A stretch of DNA of 64,000 bases from Eubacterium ruminantium (GCF_900167085.1 NZ_FUXA01000003.1:270692-334691), one strand, 5' to 3'. Counted from the first letter of the stretch, positions 1-9,379 are shown. The notes: generated by a model from the letters alone, not told the origin. Made by a program: numbers and translations.

Positions 1-593
1 AGCACTTCTTCCGCTGCCTCAACCTTCTTAAGCAGTTCCGGAGATATAGCTTCTCCGTAAGGAATTCTTGAAGCAAGACAAGAAAATGAATTCTTATCGA
101 ATGTCGGAAGATTGAGTAATTGCGACTTTTCTCTTATATCCTTCTTGGTAAATTCATACTCAAGAAGGGGACTTGCGATATTTAATTCCTTAACAGCACG
201 AAATCCCGGTCTGTAATCGGCAACATCATCTTTATTGGTTCCCTCAACAACCGTATCAATACCTTCTTCTTTAGCTAAACTAATGATCTTCTCGAAAATA
301 TATTTTTTGCAATAATAACATCTTTCATTGATATTGGATGCATACTCAGGAATTTTATATTCTTCGGATTCAAATATAATATGTTTTATATTTTCCTTCT
401 TACAAAAATCCTCTGCTTCCTTTATCTCGACCCCCGGTACTCCCGGCGACTTTGCTGTGATCGCAATACATTTGTCCCCTAATATTTCATGTGCAACTTT
501 CAAAAGAAAAGTCGAATCAACGCCGGCCGAAAATGCAACCGCAACCCCATCAAGCCGTTTGAAATATGTTCTTAATGCTTCGTATTTTTCCAT
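1..593 (-). CDS. larE: LarE-like ATP-dependent sulfur transferase (3' end outside window)
   Basis: Translating the minus strand from an ATG at 593 gives about 197 residues that run off the window edge. A PP-loop (FSAGVDST, residues 21-28) near the N-terminus marks the ATP-pyrophosphatase family. A CxxC pair (RCYYCK, C92 and C95) and C172 in SCLASRIPYG match LarE, which adds sulfur to the nickel-pincer nucleotide precursor. The three-cysteine arrangement is the one described for [4Fe-4S]-type LarE proteins rather than the sacrificial-cysteine type; assigning it here is inference. The gene follows the HAD gene by 17 bases at the end of the cbiET-cbiA block. LarB, LarC and LarA are not visible, so another sulfur-transfer role remains possible. 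Confidence 0.85.
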   Translation of the reverse strand, partial: MEKYEALRTYFKRLDGVAVAFSAGVDSTFLLKVAHEILGDKCIAITAKSPGVPGVEIKEAEDFCKKENIKHIIFESEEYKIPEYASNINERCYYCKKYIFEKIISLAKEEGIDTVVEGTNKDDVADYRPGFRAVKELNIASPLLEYEFTKKDIREKSQLLNLPTFDKNSFSCLASRIPYGEAISPELLKKVEAAEEV

Positions 594-610
594 TTGTTAT
601 CACCCCCGAA

Positions 611-1480
611 TCATTCCTTTGTTTCATAAAGGTCTTTTATATGTTTCGTCTCCAACGCCTCATAAGCAACGGTCTTATCAATTATCTCTTTTAAAAGTTT
701 ATCAAGCTCAGAACCTTCTCTGTAATCCGCAGGAGCAAAATATCTGATCCTGTTATCTCTAAGCATTTTATATACCCTGTCCTTATTATTGGTATCAGGG
801 TTGTAAACTCCTATGGAGTGACCGCCATTTATATTTACAAGCTTCATACACGGTATATCCGTGTCACTGTCGCCTATATATACCATATTTCTGAAAGGAA
901 CCCTCATATTTTCAGGTGCAAAATACTCATTTACCTTATCATCATTAATATCGAGTACACCCTTCTCGATTCTGAAAAGATACTGAGTCTTGTTGGTATA
1001 ATTTATAACCTGGGCCGGCCATACAGCCATGCCTCTGTCATCATAGAAAAATGAGCTGGCATAAATCTTCCTGAACACACCCCTTCTCGCTATCTCGGTA
1101 CCTTCTATCATTTCTTTAAGTCCCGATGAAATAATATAATGTTCAACCGTTATACCTCTTTGACAGCCATATTCATTCAGACGGTCAAACCAGTCTTCAA
1201 CCCCTTGAAAAAGCTGAACATTTTTACCATATTCCTGAAGCTTTTCTCTATTGAATATAAGACGTCCTCTTGCTTCATCCATCATTACATACATGTAAGC
1301 AAGATTACTGTCCATTTCATTTTTCTCTGCTAAAATATTGGTTTTGTCCCAGAATTCCCCAACATCATACCCTACTGACTGGATGTAGCCCTGAGCCTGC
1401 ATATCTGTAGGAGTAAGCGTTTTATCAAAATCATAACATATAGCCAAAACTATATTATCTCTTCCACTATAGCTTGCCAT
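611..1480 (-). CDS. HAD-superfamily phosphatase
   Basis: This 289-residue protein has the HAD nucleophile motif DFDKT at residues 17-21 and the late motif GDSDTDIP (around residue 205) that binds Mg2+. The spacing between them leaves room for an alpha-helical cap of about 150 residues. HAD enzymes with this layout dephosphorylate small metabolites or nucleotides; the substrate cannot be read from the sequence. The start ATG directly follows the cbiA stop and is preceded by AGGAGGG, so the two genes are almost certainly cotranscribed. A role in cobalamin or nickel-cofactor metabolism is suggested only by position. Confidence 0.8.
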   Translation of the reverse strand: MASYSGRDNIVLAICYDFDKTLTPTDMQAQGYIQSVGYDVGEFWDKTNILAEKNEMDSNLAYMYVMMDEARGRLIFNREKLQEYGKNVQLFQGVEDWFDRLNEYGCQRGITVEHYIISSGLKEMIEGTEIARRGVFRKIYASSFFYDDRGMAVWPAQVINYTNKTQYLFRIEKGVLDINDDKVNEYFAPENMRVPFRNMVYIGDSDTDIPCMKLVNINGGHSIGVYNPDTNNKDRVYKMLRDNRIRYFAPADYREGSELDKLLKEIIDKTVAYEALETKHIKDLYETKE

Positions 1481-2851
1481 CTAACCCTCCTGATATTTCT
1501 TTGCTACCTCTATAAAGTGATAGACATATTCCGGATTCGACGGATAATAAATATGCGGAAATCCCATCCATGAAACCTGACCGACTTTCACTTCGTCCCA
1601 ACTGTTACCCGATACAGGTTTTTCAACAATGCAGGAAATACCATTATCCGAACTGTCATAATAATGAAATTCATGTCCCTTTATCACTTCGGATTTTCCT
1701 AAAAATTTACTATTCTTCTCCCGGATATTTACATATCCGAATCTGACCAGTTTCCCCATATTGCAACATTTACCGTGCACTATACCGCACATTTTATAAT
1801 CGATTCCATCACTTCCCGTTATGGCATCATGCATATACATAAAACCTCCGCACTCAGCTATAACAGGCATTCCGCCTTTAACAGCATCTCTGATACTGTT
1901 GATCATATTGAGATTAGCCGAAAGCTCCCTGAGATATAATTCAGGATAGCCTCCGTAGAATATAAGACCGCTTAAGTTATCCGGAAGTATATCATCATGG
2001 ATCGGCGAAAATGGAACAAGCTCTGCTCCCGCAGCTTTTAATGCACGAAGATTATCTTCATAGAAAAATGAAAATGCCGCATCTTTTGCGATTCCTATAC
2101 GTATCTTCTTTCCACCGCTCACATCTTTAATATCATACTTATACCGGGACAGATTTTCTGCCATAGAAGAAAGTTCTTTTAACTTATCAAGCTGAAGTGT
2201 CTTATCCATAGTCTTCGCCAGGATATCAAAACTTTCTCTCAGTCCTCTTATCTCGTCAGGGCTCTTAAGCCCGAGATGTCTGCTGTCAACTTTGATTTCT
2301 TTCATAACAGGAATATATCCTATCGGAATGACTCCAAGTTCACTTTCCACAAGCGGGCTGATGGTCTTATATACTTTTTCACTCATTTTATTGAAAATAA
2401 CACCCTTTATCAGATGTTCTCTGTCATAACGAAGAAAACCTGAAATAAGTGGAATGATCGATCTGCTCATACCATGAGAATCAACCACTAGAATTATCGG
2501 AATACGAAGTTTACAGGCCAGGTCATAGGAAGAACCTTCTTCCTTTATACCGCCTAATCCGTCATATAGACCCATGACACCTTCTATCACGGAAATATCA
2601 TGAGTATAGCTTTCCTCAGGTTGCTGATACAGAGCCCTTGTCATATCCTTTCCGGTAAAAAATGTATCAAGATTTCTGGAAGGTATCCCCAGAACTTTCT
2701 TATGAAACATCGGATCGATATAATCAGGGCCGCACTTAAACGCACGCGGTTTATAGCCTTTCTTTTTAAGAAGGCTTAACATACCGCATGTAATAAGTGT
2801 CTTTCCGCTGCCCGAACCAGGTGCAGCAATCATAAAAGCCGGTTCTCTCAT
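1481..2851 (-). CDS. cbiA: Cobyrinate a,c-diamide synthase
   Basis: The 456-residue product has an N-terminal P-loop (APGSGSGKT, residues 10-18) typical of the dethiobiotin-synthetase-like ATPase domain, and a C-terminal class I glutamine amidotransferase domain with the nucleophile cysteine in AECGGFMYM. This two-domain layout and length are those of CbiA/CobB, which amidates the a and c side chains of cobyrinate using glutamine and ATP. GGAGGAG precedes the ATG. It lies 45 bases after cbiET in the same direction. CbiP, the other corrin amidase, is encoded at 23.9-25.5 kb and differs in length and in its C-terminal region. Confidence 0.95.
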   Translation of the reverse strand: MREPAFMIAAPGSGSGKTLITCGMLSLLKKKGYKPRAFKCGPDYIDPMFHKKVLGIPSRNLDTFFTGKDMTRALYQQPEESYTHDISVIEGVMGLYDGLGGIKEEGSSYDLACKLRIPIILVVDSHGMSRSIIPLISGFLRYDREHLIKGVIFNKMSEKVYKTISPLVESELGVIPIGYIPVMKEIKVDSRHLGLKSPDEIRGLRESFDILAKTMDKTLQLDKLKELSSMAENLSRYKYDIKDVSGGKKIRIGIAKDAAFSFFYEDNLRALKAAGAELVPFSPIHDDILPDNLSGLIFYGGYPELYLRELSANLNMINSIRDAVKGGMPVIAECGGFMYMHDAITGSDGIDYKMCGIVHGKCCNMGKLVRFGYVNIREKNSKFLGKSEVIKGHEFHYYDSSDNGISCIVEKPVSGNSWDEVKVGQVSWMGFPHIYYPSNPEYVYHFIEVAKKYQEG

Positions 2852-2896
2852 CTACTCCTCCGAATCGCTCTTTAAATATTGCCGTTGAAAACCCTT

Positions 2897-4240
2897 TTAT
2901 AATTGAAATGTAGCTACGAGGATACCATTTTCCGCCTTCATCATATGCTGTTTACCAAGTCTGACAAGTTTGGAAATATTTACCTCTACTACCGAAAGAT
3001 CATCGACTGTATCTTCATCAGCCAGCTTTAAGATTTCATTTCTCGTTTCAAGTGTAACAGCTGTCATACAGACTCTGATTTTTCTTCCGAACTTTTTTAA
3101 CTCTCTTATTATATCACGGAACTGCCCCTCAGTTCCACCTATAAAAACTCTGTCCGGAGGATTATTTTTGATAATCTCTCGCACATAATTTTCATATTCA
3201 TTATCATTTTTGACAAGATTATTTTCATCAAATAAAGCAAGTGTTTCTGTTGCATTTCCTGTAAGAGGCGTTACATTACGCAGTCCAAACTTATCGATAT
3301 TCTTACGGATAAGTTCTGTTCTCTCCGGCCTCTTCTCTATAGATATAACTTTTATATCAGGAGATATCTTTGCAACATCAACCGTTACTCCGCCTGTACC
3401 GCCACCGATATCATAAAAAGTACATCCTCTGAACAGTCTTAATTTGCTTAAAACTATCTCCCTCACCTCTTCTTTGGTGATGGGAACATTTTCTTCTCTT
3501 ATGTACTCTTCTGTCGGAATACCATATGAAAGATACTTTGTCTCAGGCGAAACATTTTGAATGAATGCCGTATATAAACCTTCTTTTATCTCTCCTTTTA
3601 GGAATTCTTCCTTCTTATCGGAAGTTATGGTCATTACTTCTTCATCATCATAAGAAAGATGATATCCGAGATAGAGGATTACATTTTTGATATTTAGGAT
3701 TTCATCTGTAAGCCTTATAACATCAGATGCACCTGAAAGAAGTACAAAAGTCTTTTCATTGTATCTTGCAGACTCGATAACTTCAGGAACTCTGCCTTTA
3801 TATTCTCTTCCGTGAAGGCTGTAAAGCTTTGCATCCTGCCATGATATACCGATTCTTGAAGCAAGATAAGATACTGAAGAAATCCCTGCTTTAATCTCAA
3901 TATTTACATTAAGATCTGCATTTTCTTTCTTCTTCTCTTCCGCCCATTCCTTAACCCTAAGATATGCTGCTTCCGCACCGCTGTAGAATCCGGAATCCCC
4001 GGAATATATAAATACAGCTTTTATATCTTTATCAGCTTCTTCGAGTTTTTCAATCATATCATTTACTCTATATGTATCTATAACATTCTGTCTGTCACTG
4101 TCGCCAAAAGAGTTACTTAATCTTGCTGCACCAAAGACGATGTCTGCATTATCTATAAGATTTTTAACTTCTTTTGTAAGGCATGATTCACTTCCCATAC
4201 CTGCACCCACAAGGGCTATATCTATATTGTGCGCATTCAT
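2897..4240 (-). CDS. cbiET: Fused CbiE-CbiT: precorrin-6Y/7 C5,15-methyltransferase and C12 decarboxylase
   Basis: The 447-residue protein joins an N-terminal tetrapyrrole (corrin) methylase domain (residues 1 to about 215, starting IALVGAGMGSES) to a C-terminal class I SAM methyltransferase (about 240-447, with DIGGGTGGVTVDVA as the SAM loop). This is the CbiE-CbiT order of CobL, which methylates C5 and C15 and decarboxylates the C12 acetate. AAAGGG precedes the ATG. The gene starts 15 bases after the LuxR-type regulator, so it appears to sit in the same transcript as the two-component/ABC block instead of with cbiC-cbiH. Confidence 0.93.
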   Translation of the reverse strand: MNAHNIDIALVGAGMGSESCLTKEVKNLIDNADIVFGAARLSNSFGDSDRQNVIDTYRVNDMIEKLEEADKDIKAVFIYSGDSGFYSGAEAAYLRVKEWAEEKKKENADLNVNIEIKAGISSVSYLASRIGISWQDAKLYSLHGREYKGRVPEVIESARYNEKTFVLLSGASDVIRLTDEILNIKNVILYLGYHLSYDDEEVMTITSDKKEEFLKGEIKEGLYTAFIQNVSPETKYLSYGIPTEEYIREENVPITKEEVREIVLSKLRLFRGCTFYDIGGGTGGVTVDVAKISPDIKVISIEKRPERTELIRKNIDKFGLRNVTPLTGNATETLALFDENNLVKNDNEYENYVREIIKNNPPDRVFIGGTEGQFRDIIRELKKFGRKIRVCMTAVTLETRNEILKLADEDTVDDLSVVEVNISKLVRLGKQHMMKAENGILVATFQL

Positions 4241-4255
4241 ATTTAACCCTTTCTT

Positions 4256-4906
4256 CTATGAGCTCTTTTTCCCTGTAAGATAGTATACCGCAAGTGCTGT
4301 CCTATGTGACAGATTTTCTTTTGATAATATTCCGGAAATATAATTTTTAACCGTACCTTCGGAAATGAAAAGCTTTTCTCCTATCTCCTTGTTGGATAGC
4401 CCTTCTGCAACTGCTTTAATGATCTCAAGTTCTCTTTCGGAATAAGGTGAACTGTCGAATCCTGAAGTCATATCAACTTTATCTACTTTAGTAACTTCTG
4501 CTGCTAAGTTATGAAGTATATCACCATCCATTACACCCGCTCCGTTATATACGGATTTTATCATCTGTTTAAGATGTTCGGGAGTATGATTTTTGATAAG
4601 ATATCCCTTTGCTCCATTGCTGAGAGCTTCTTTAACAAGCTGATCATCATCAAATGTTGTAAGTATCAAAACCTTACCAAGATCATTTTCAACTATATGT
4701 TTGGTAGCCTGAATCCCGTCCATAACAGGCATCTGTATATCCATCACAAATACATCAGGCTTACATTTCTCTGCCATTTCTATAGCTTCTTTGCCGTTTG
4801 CAGCGGCACCCAATACTTCAAAATCCGGATCGATATCAAGGATAATCTTCATCCCATCTCTTACAAAATCGCTATCGTCCGCTATGATGACTTTAATCTT
4901 ATCCAT
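4256..4906 (-). CDS. NarL/LuxR-family response regulator
   Basis: The 216-residue protein has a receiver domain with the acidic pair near residues 10-11 and the phospho-acceptor Asp56 in VMDIQMP. It ends with a LuxR-type helix-turn-helix (about 150-210; EGLSNKEIGEKLFISEGTV). It pairs with the histidine kinase encoded immediately upstream; the kinase stop and this start are separated by a single base. By analogy with such pairs next to ABC-2 exporters, it probably activates the exporter operon. The perfect inverted repeat at 9257-9273 is a candidate binding site (inference). Confidence 0.92.
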   Translation of the reverse strand: MDKIKVIIADDSDFVRDGMKIILDIDPDFEVLGAAANGKEAIEMAEKCKPDVFVMDIQMPVMDGIQATKHIVENDLGKVLILTTFDDDQLVKEALSNGAKGYLIKNHTPEHLKQMIKSVYNGAGVMDGDILHNLAAEVTKVDKVDMTSGFDSSPYSERELEIIKAVAEGLSNKEIGEKLFISEGTVKNYISGILSKENLSHRTALAVYYLTGKKSS

Positions 4907-4907
4907 A

Positions 4908-6044
4908 TCACTTTCCTCCGGTCTCTTTTACAGGAAGTATCATATTAACAGTGAAGCCCGGCTGCGTTTCAAAGCTTATATTTCCACCCGCTTCTCTTAT
5001 CCTTCTACGCATTCCTGATATACCCATTCCATCTTTTATCTCAAAACATCCGACACCATCGTCGGAAATGCTGCATCTAATAAGCTTATTCATAACAATG
5101 ATCTTAATGTTGATATGAGAGCACTTCGCATATTTCATCGAATTAGACACCGCTTCATATGCATTGTCCAGTATGATCTCCCACTGTTTCTCATTTACAT
5201 CCGAAAGATTTCCCTCTTTGACAAATTCCGTTTCAACTCCCTTGCTGTTGCAGTCCTCACATAATTTATATATCTGAAGAAGAGCCATTTGATTCTTATC
5301 CGGCTTCTCCTTCCTAAGTATTCCTCTTATCTCATCCATACCGCCGCGAAGCTGATCAATAACCGCCTGAGTCATTTTCTTAGTTCTCTCAGGGTCATTA
5401 TCTATAAGGAGTTTTATCGCTTCAAGCTGATAGATGGAACCATTTATATTATGTCCAAGCTTATCATGTAATGTCTGAGAAATCCTTGCCTTTTCTTCAA
5501 GAATCTGATTCTCGGCTATAAGTCTGTTCTTCTTAAGCTCCATCTCAGTCTGCTTATTCTTAAGCTCCAAATTCTTTTTTAATGCCTGCTCTTTCTCCGT
5601 ATCTTTTGAAATTCTGTTGATATAATAGATTATCATTCGGCTATGCTGTATATAAATCATCAAAAGATAAAATGTTATAAGTATGATCAGATAAAGATTC
5701 GATACCTTTAATATAAATGGAATTATGATTGCCGCTAAATACATCTCCCATGGTGGATGAAAATAATCGATAATTTCCAAAATCATTAGTACAAACAACA
5801 GAATAAATGCATCTTTATAACGATATACCAAAGGCACGCAGCTTGCTGAAACAACAAATGTAAGTATCAGTTTTTTGTTTCCTTTAAGCATTTCTTTGAT
5901 GCAAAATACCCCAATTATAAACGCAACCAGCAGGAATACCCTTAAAGGTACTCCTGCCGAATGATTCATCCTAAGAATTCCATATACTGAGAACAATATC
6001 AAATTGAATATCCTTAAAATTTCAAAATAATTTTCACGTTTCAT
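4908..6044 (-). CDS. Sensor histidine kinase of the HisKA_3 (NarX/DesK-like) type
   Basis: The 378-residue protein has about five hydrophobic segments in residues 1-140, a coiled-coil linker (about 145-190), a dimerisation/phospho-acceptor motif with His193 in TLHDKLGHNI, and a C-terminal HATPase with the N-box (DNAYEAVSNSMKYAK) and G-box (SDDGVG; GMGISGMRRR). No extracellular sensor domain is visible, so it probably senses within the membrane or through the neighbouring transporter. It overlaps the upstream permease gene by 11 bases. This is the DesK/LiaS-like architecture commonly linked to envelope stress or antimicrobial-peptide export. Confidence 0.92.
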   Translation of the reverse strand: MKRENYFEILRIFNLILFSVYGILRMNHSAGVPLRVFLLVAFIIGVFCIKEMLKGNKKLILTFVVSASCVPLVYRYKDAFILLFVLMILEIIDYFHPPWEMYLAAIIIPFILKVSNLYLIILITFYLLMIYIQHSRMIIYYINRISKDTEKEQALKKNLELKNKQTEMELKKNRLIAENQILEEKARISQTLHDKLGHNINGSIYQLEAIKLLIDNDPERTKKMTQAVIDQLRGGMDEIRGILRKEKPDKNQMALLQIYKLCEDCNSKGVETEFVKEGNLSDVNEKQWEIILDNAYEAVSNSMKYAKCSHINIKIIVMNKLIRCSISDDGVGCFEIKDGMGISGMRRRIREAGGNISFETQPGFTVNMILPVKETGGK

Positions 6045-7290
6045 TTTTCTTATACTTAAGGATTACCCCTCCAAGACAAAGTATTACGAACAGATATGCT
6101 CCTGTAATACATAATAACATAAAATATGCATTATTGTCCTTACAAATAATCTTTTCCGACGCTTCCATAAACCATCTTTGCGGCATCAGATATGATATGG
6201 ATTTAAGTCCTTTACTCATATCATCTATCGGGAAGAAAAGCCCCGAAAATACTGATGATAATGACCATACAGTAAATGCAACATAATTTGCGGTAAGGAT
6301 ATTTCCTATCAAGGCTCCCATAAGAACACTGAATATACTGAATATTATTCCCATGAGGAACATCATTAATACCAGCTTTTCTCTGGACATACCCAGGCTT
6401 TCTTCTTTTATGATAAATAATTCAATCCAAATTGAGACTGTGATCATTACCGATGTGATCATCGCTGTAATTATCTTCGCTCCGAAATATGTAGTGGTTT
6501 TTGTCCCTGTAAGTTTAATTCTTAAAAGAACCTTATCCTTTATCTCTTCAACAATTGTATGTGAAACAAAAACTCCGCAAAAAACATAGCAAAGAGTGAG
6601 AATTGACATTGCATAACCTATCTTACTGCGCTGTCCATACTGTTTTTCTGTTAACGTTTTCTCATTTTTGTCCTGATATTCGATCACTTCTTTCTCAAGA
6701 CTCATATTGTCTTTTTCACGAAGAATCTCCAGTGCCCCATCGATTCCGCCCGCTTTAGATATAGCTCTTCCCATATCATTAAGTAAGTCTTTAAAACTCA
6801 TACTAAAGAGCTCATACCTCTGATCATCAGAAACAACATATAATGTCATTGCTTCATCAAATTTCCCTTCGGACACTGCCTTATCAAAATCCGGATTAAG
6901 ATAGATTATCAGCTGCGCTCTATCATTAAATGCATCAAAATCAGCTCTTTTGTCTGCTTTATCTTTGGTCATTGATAGATCTTTATATCTGCAGACTTTA
7001 AACATTCCGCTTTCACCAATCTTTGTAAGCATATATTCTGAAAGATCACTTCCGGATGCGTCATAAACCTTTACAATATATTTATTCGTAGAACCATATG
7101 TTGCATACGCCACTCTGTCATCTTCTTTTTTCAGCTCAATAATACCATCCTTATCTTTCTCTTTATAGAATGTTCCTTCACTCTTCTTGGCGAGAATAAG
7201 TATGGAAAGAAATGGAATAATCACGATGAAAAACCAGAAGGCTTTATTTCTGAATATTAATTTTAAGCTTGAACGAATAAGTTTACTCAT
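6034..7290 (-). CDS. ABC-2 type transporter permease (second of pair)
   Basis: The 418-residue protein has one N-terminal transmembrane segment (about residues 15-33), a large extracytoplasmic region (about 35-220) and five or six C-terminal membrane segments, the layout of ABC-2 exporters of the YhgE/LinM type. Its start overlaps the stop of the other permease by 4 bases, indicating translational coupling. Together with the ATPase at 8394-9146 and the partner permease it should form a heterodimeric exporter. The substrate is unknown; lipid-linked compounds or peptides are typical for the family. Confidence 0.88.
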   Translation of the reverse strand: MSKLIRSSLKLIFRNKAFWFFIVIIPFLSILILAKKSEGTFYKEKDKDGIIELKKEDDRVAYATYGSTNKYIVKVYDASGSDLSEYMLTKIGESGMFKVCRYKDLSMTKDKADKRADFDAFNDRAQLIIYLNPDFDKAVSEGKFDEAMTLYVVSDDQRYELFSMSFKDLLNDMGRAISKAGGIDGALEILREKDNMSLEKEVIEYQDKNEKTLTEKQYGQRSKIGYAMSILTLCYVFCGVFVSHTIVEEIKDKVLLRIKLTGTKTTTYFGAKIITAMITSVMITVSIWIELFIIKEESLGMSREKLVLMMFLMGIIFSIFSVLMGALIGNILTANYVAFTVWSLSSVFSGLFFPIDDMSKGLKSISYLMPQRWFMEASEKIICKDNNAYFMLLCITGAYLFVILCLGGVILKYKKNET

Positions 7291-8384
7291 CTTTTTCCTT
7301 TCCTCCTAAGATAACTTACAAATATAGCAATTACAGAACAAATTACCGATATGGCTATCATGTAAATAACAGCACTTACAACATAATCGCTTTTTCCGTT
7401 GCATGATAATTCCACCAATGCTCTGTTTGTATGATATATCGGAGAAATATGTTTAACTTTATCCGGAACCCATGAAAACATATATGTTTCAAAGCTTCCG
7501 CCGATATATCCCATAGTCCATATGATTGTAAAAAGAATGATGACCGTTGCAATCATATTATCTACAATGGCATTGATCATAAGTCCAAATGCCATAGATG
7601 CAAAAGACAGAAGCATGATGATCAGCGTCGTTATAAATAAATTACCGAAATGAACACCATTTAGGATATGTTCAAATACAACACCTATTTCCAGACAAAA
7701 TACAGTCACTAAACCAAGTGGTATATATTTTGAAAAATAAACTTTTGCAGTGTCCAGCCCCGAAACATAAAATCTTTCCACTATCCTGTTTTTCTTTTCA
7801 GCACTTATAAGGATTGCGCCAACAAGGATCGAACACCATCCAAAATATACAATTTCAATTATTCCATAGTAATCAGTTGCATCTATCTCTTTCATAAATT
7901 TCGGATTTTTAACATCAAGCGTTATATCCGAACTGCCTTCATTACCGCCAAATACAGCCATATCGCTGAACTTATCAAAGGCAACATAAAGAACATATTC
8001 AAGTTTCTTTCCTTCAACTTCACTGTCTTTACCCTGATAAATCTTATATCCTTCACTATCAAAAAGTATAAACGCAGGATAAGTACCGGCCTCTAAAACT
8101 TTATCCGGATCCTTTTCATTTATTTCTACAAAACTTATTCCGGAAGATTCTGCGAAATCTATCATCTTTCCCATAACTTCATCCGTAACCGGACCGGATT
8201 TATCATCCCCCAGAGAATAAGCCACTTCAAAGTTTGTAATATCCTTTTTATGCTTCGCCATTAATGACGAAAAACCGCTGGAAAGAATTGCTGTCATGAG
8301 AAGAGGTGCCACAGTAAGAACAATGACGAATATGAAATTTCTCATCAAAATTTTTACATTATTTTTTATGATATATCTAATCAT
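7287..8384 (-). CDS. ABC-2 type transporter permease (first of pair)
   Basis: The 365-residue protein repeats the architecture of its neighbour: one N-terminal membrane segment (about residues 15-38), an extracytoplasmic domain of about 130 residues, and about six C-terminal segments. It lies 9 bases after the ATPase gene and overlaps the next permease gene by 4 bases. The two permeases differ enough in sequence to be a heterodimer and not a recent duplication. Confidence 0.88.
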   Translation of the reverse strand: MIRYIIKNNVKILMRNFIFVIVLTVAPLLMTAILSSGFSSLMAKHKKDITNFEVAYSLGDDKSGPVTDEVMGKMIDFAESSGISFVEINEKDPDKVLEAGTYPAFILFDSEGYKIYQGKDSEVEGKKLEYVLYVAFDKFSDMAVFGGNEGSSDITLDVKNPKFMKEIDATDYYGIIEIVYFGWCSILVGAILISAEKKNRIVERFYVSGLDTAKVYFSKYIPLGLVTVFCLEIGVVFEHILNGVHFGNLFITTLIIMLLSFASMAFGLMINAIVDNMIATVIILFTIIWTMGYIGGSFETYMFSWVPDKVKHISPIYHTNRALVELSCNGKSDYVVSAVIYMIAISVICSVIAIFVSYLRRKGKR

Positions 8385-8393
8385 GTCTTCTCC

Positions 8394-9146
8394 TTAATAA
8401 TCCCTAAGCTTCTTACCTGTAAGTGTCAGGAATACTTCTTCAAGTGTTATCTTTTCAATATCATCAACAACAAGTTTCTTCAATTCTTCACAAGTACCGC
8501 TGGCAATTATATTTCCATTGTCCATAATTGCTATCCTGGTACATATCGCCTCAACTTCTTCCATGTAATGGCTTGTATATATGACTGTTGCGCCCTTTTT
8601 GTTGGACTCTTTGATCTTCTCAAGAATAAAATTACGAGACTGAGGATCGATACCAACTGTCGGCTCATCGAATATAAGAAGATCCGGCTCATGACCTATT
8701 GCACATGCTATATTAAGTCTTCTTTTCATTCCTCCCGAGAAATTCTTTGCATATTCATTTCTCTTATCTAAAAGTCCTACATAATCAAGAGATTCATCTA
8801 CTATATTTTTAAGTTTTTCTCCCTTGATCCCGTAAAGCGATGTGAAAAGTTCAACATTTTCCCAAGCCTTAAGATTACCGTGTATAGCAAGTTCCTGCGG
8901 TATATAACCAAGTTTTGAAAGTAATTTTTTTCTGTTCTTTCTTATATCACCGCCCATGAATTCAATAGTTCCGAGAGTAGGTTTTATAACCTCGCAGATC
9001 ATATTCATGGTTGTACTTTTTCCGGCACCATTCGGTCCAAGAAGTCCGAATATCTCACCCTTCTTTATCTCGATATTTAAATTATCTACGACTACCTTGT
9101 CGCCGTATTTCTTTGTCAGATCTTTTGTTTTTAAAATAACTTCCAT
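8394..9146 (-). CDS. ABC transporter ATP-binding protein
   Basis: The 250-residue protein has Walker A (GPNGAGKST), the ABC signature FSGGMKRR, Walker B (LLIFDEPTVGID) and the switch histidine in YTSHYMEE. It belongs to the CcmA/DrrA group that powers ABC-2 permeases. A GGGAGA element lies 7 bases before the ATG. It is the first gene of the block running through the two permeases, kinase, regulator and cbiET. The long upstream gap and the terminator beyond it suggest that its own promoter lies in 9147-9316. Confidence 0.94.
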   Translation of the reverse strand: MEVILKTKDLTKKYGDKVVVDNLNIEIKKGEIFGLLGPNGAGKSTTMNMICEVIKPTLGTIEFMGGDIRKNRKKLLSKLGYIPQELAIHGNLKAWENVELFTSLYGIKGEKLKNIVDESLDYVGLLDKRNEYAKNFSGGMKRRLNIACAIGHEPDLLIFDEPTVGIDPQSRNFILEKIKESNKKGATVIYTSHYMEEVEAICTRIAIMDNGNIIASGTCEELKKLVVDDIEKITLEEVFLTLTGKKLRDY

Positions 9147-9316
9147 ATATGTCTCCCAAATTTATATTTCTATAGTTCTTTATGCATAAAGTAGTTTTAT
9201 TTGTCTTGATCATAATATAATATCTTCATGAATTCTTTTGTAGTGAATAAAGACATAAAGTCATTATGACTTTAGTCATATTATAGATTTTTATTGTCTA
9301 CATTTTGGCATAAATA
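9147..9316 (-). promoter_or_regulatory. Upstream region of the ABC/two-component operon with a perfect palindrome
   Basis: The region between the ABC ATPase start and the cobK terminator is very AT-rich. It contains the perfect inverted repeat AAAGTCATTATGACTTT (9257-9273, 8-base arms around one base) and an overlapping TGACTTTAGTCA (9267-9278). TATAAT-like hexamers lie on both sides of it on the minus strand, but none has a convincing -35 partner. A dyad of this size upstream of an exporter with its own LuxR-type regulator is a reasonable operator candidate; the assignment is inference. Confidence 0.5.
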
Positions 9317-9373
9317 AAAGCGATACAAACCACAAAAGACAAATGCTGTCTTTCGTATGGTTCATATCGCTTT
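9317..9373 (-). terminator. Long imperfect hairpin after cobK
   Basis: AAAGCGATA at 9317 pairs with TATCGCTTT ending at 9373, and the stem continues imperfectly inward for about 25 bases per arm. On the minus strand the stem is followed by TTTTATTTATG. It begins 7 bases after the cobK stop, so it fits a rho-independent terminator separating cobK from the ABC operon. The T-run is short, so partial read-through is possible. Confidence 0.7.
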
Positions 9374-9379
9374 AAATAT

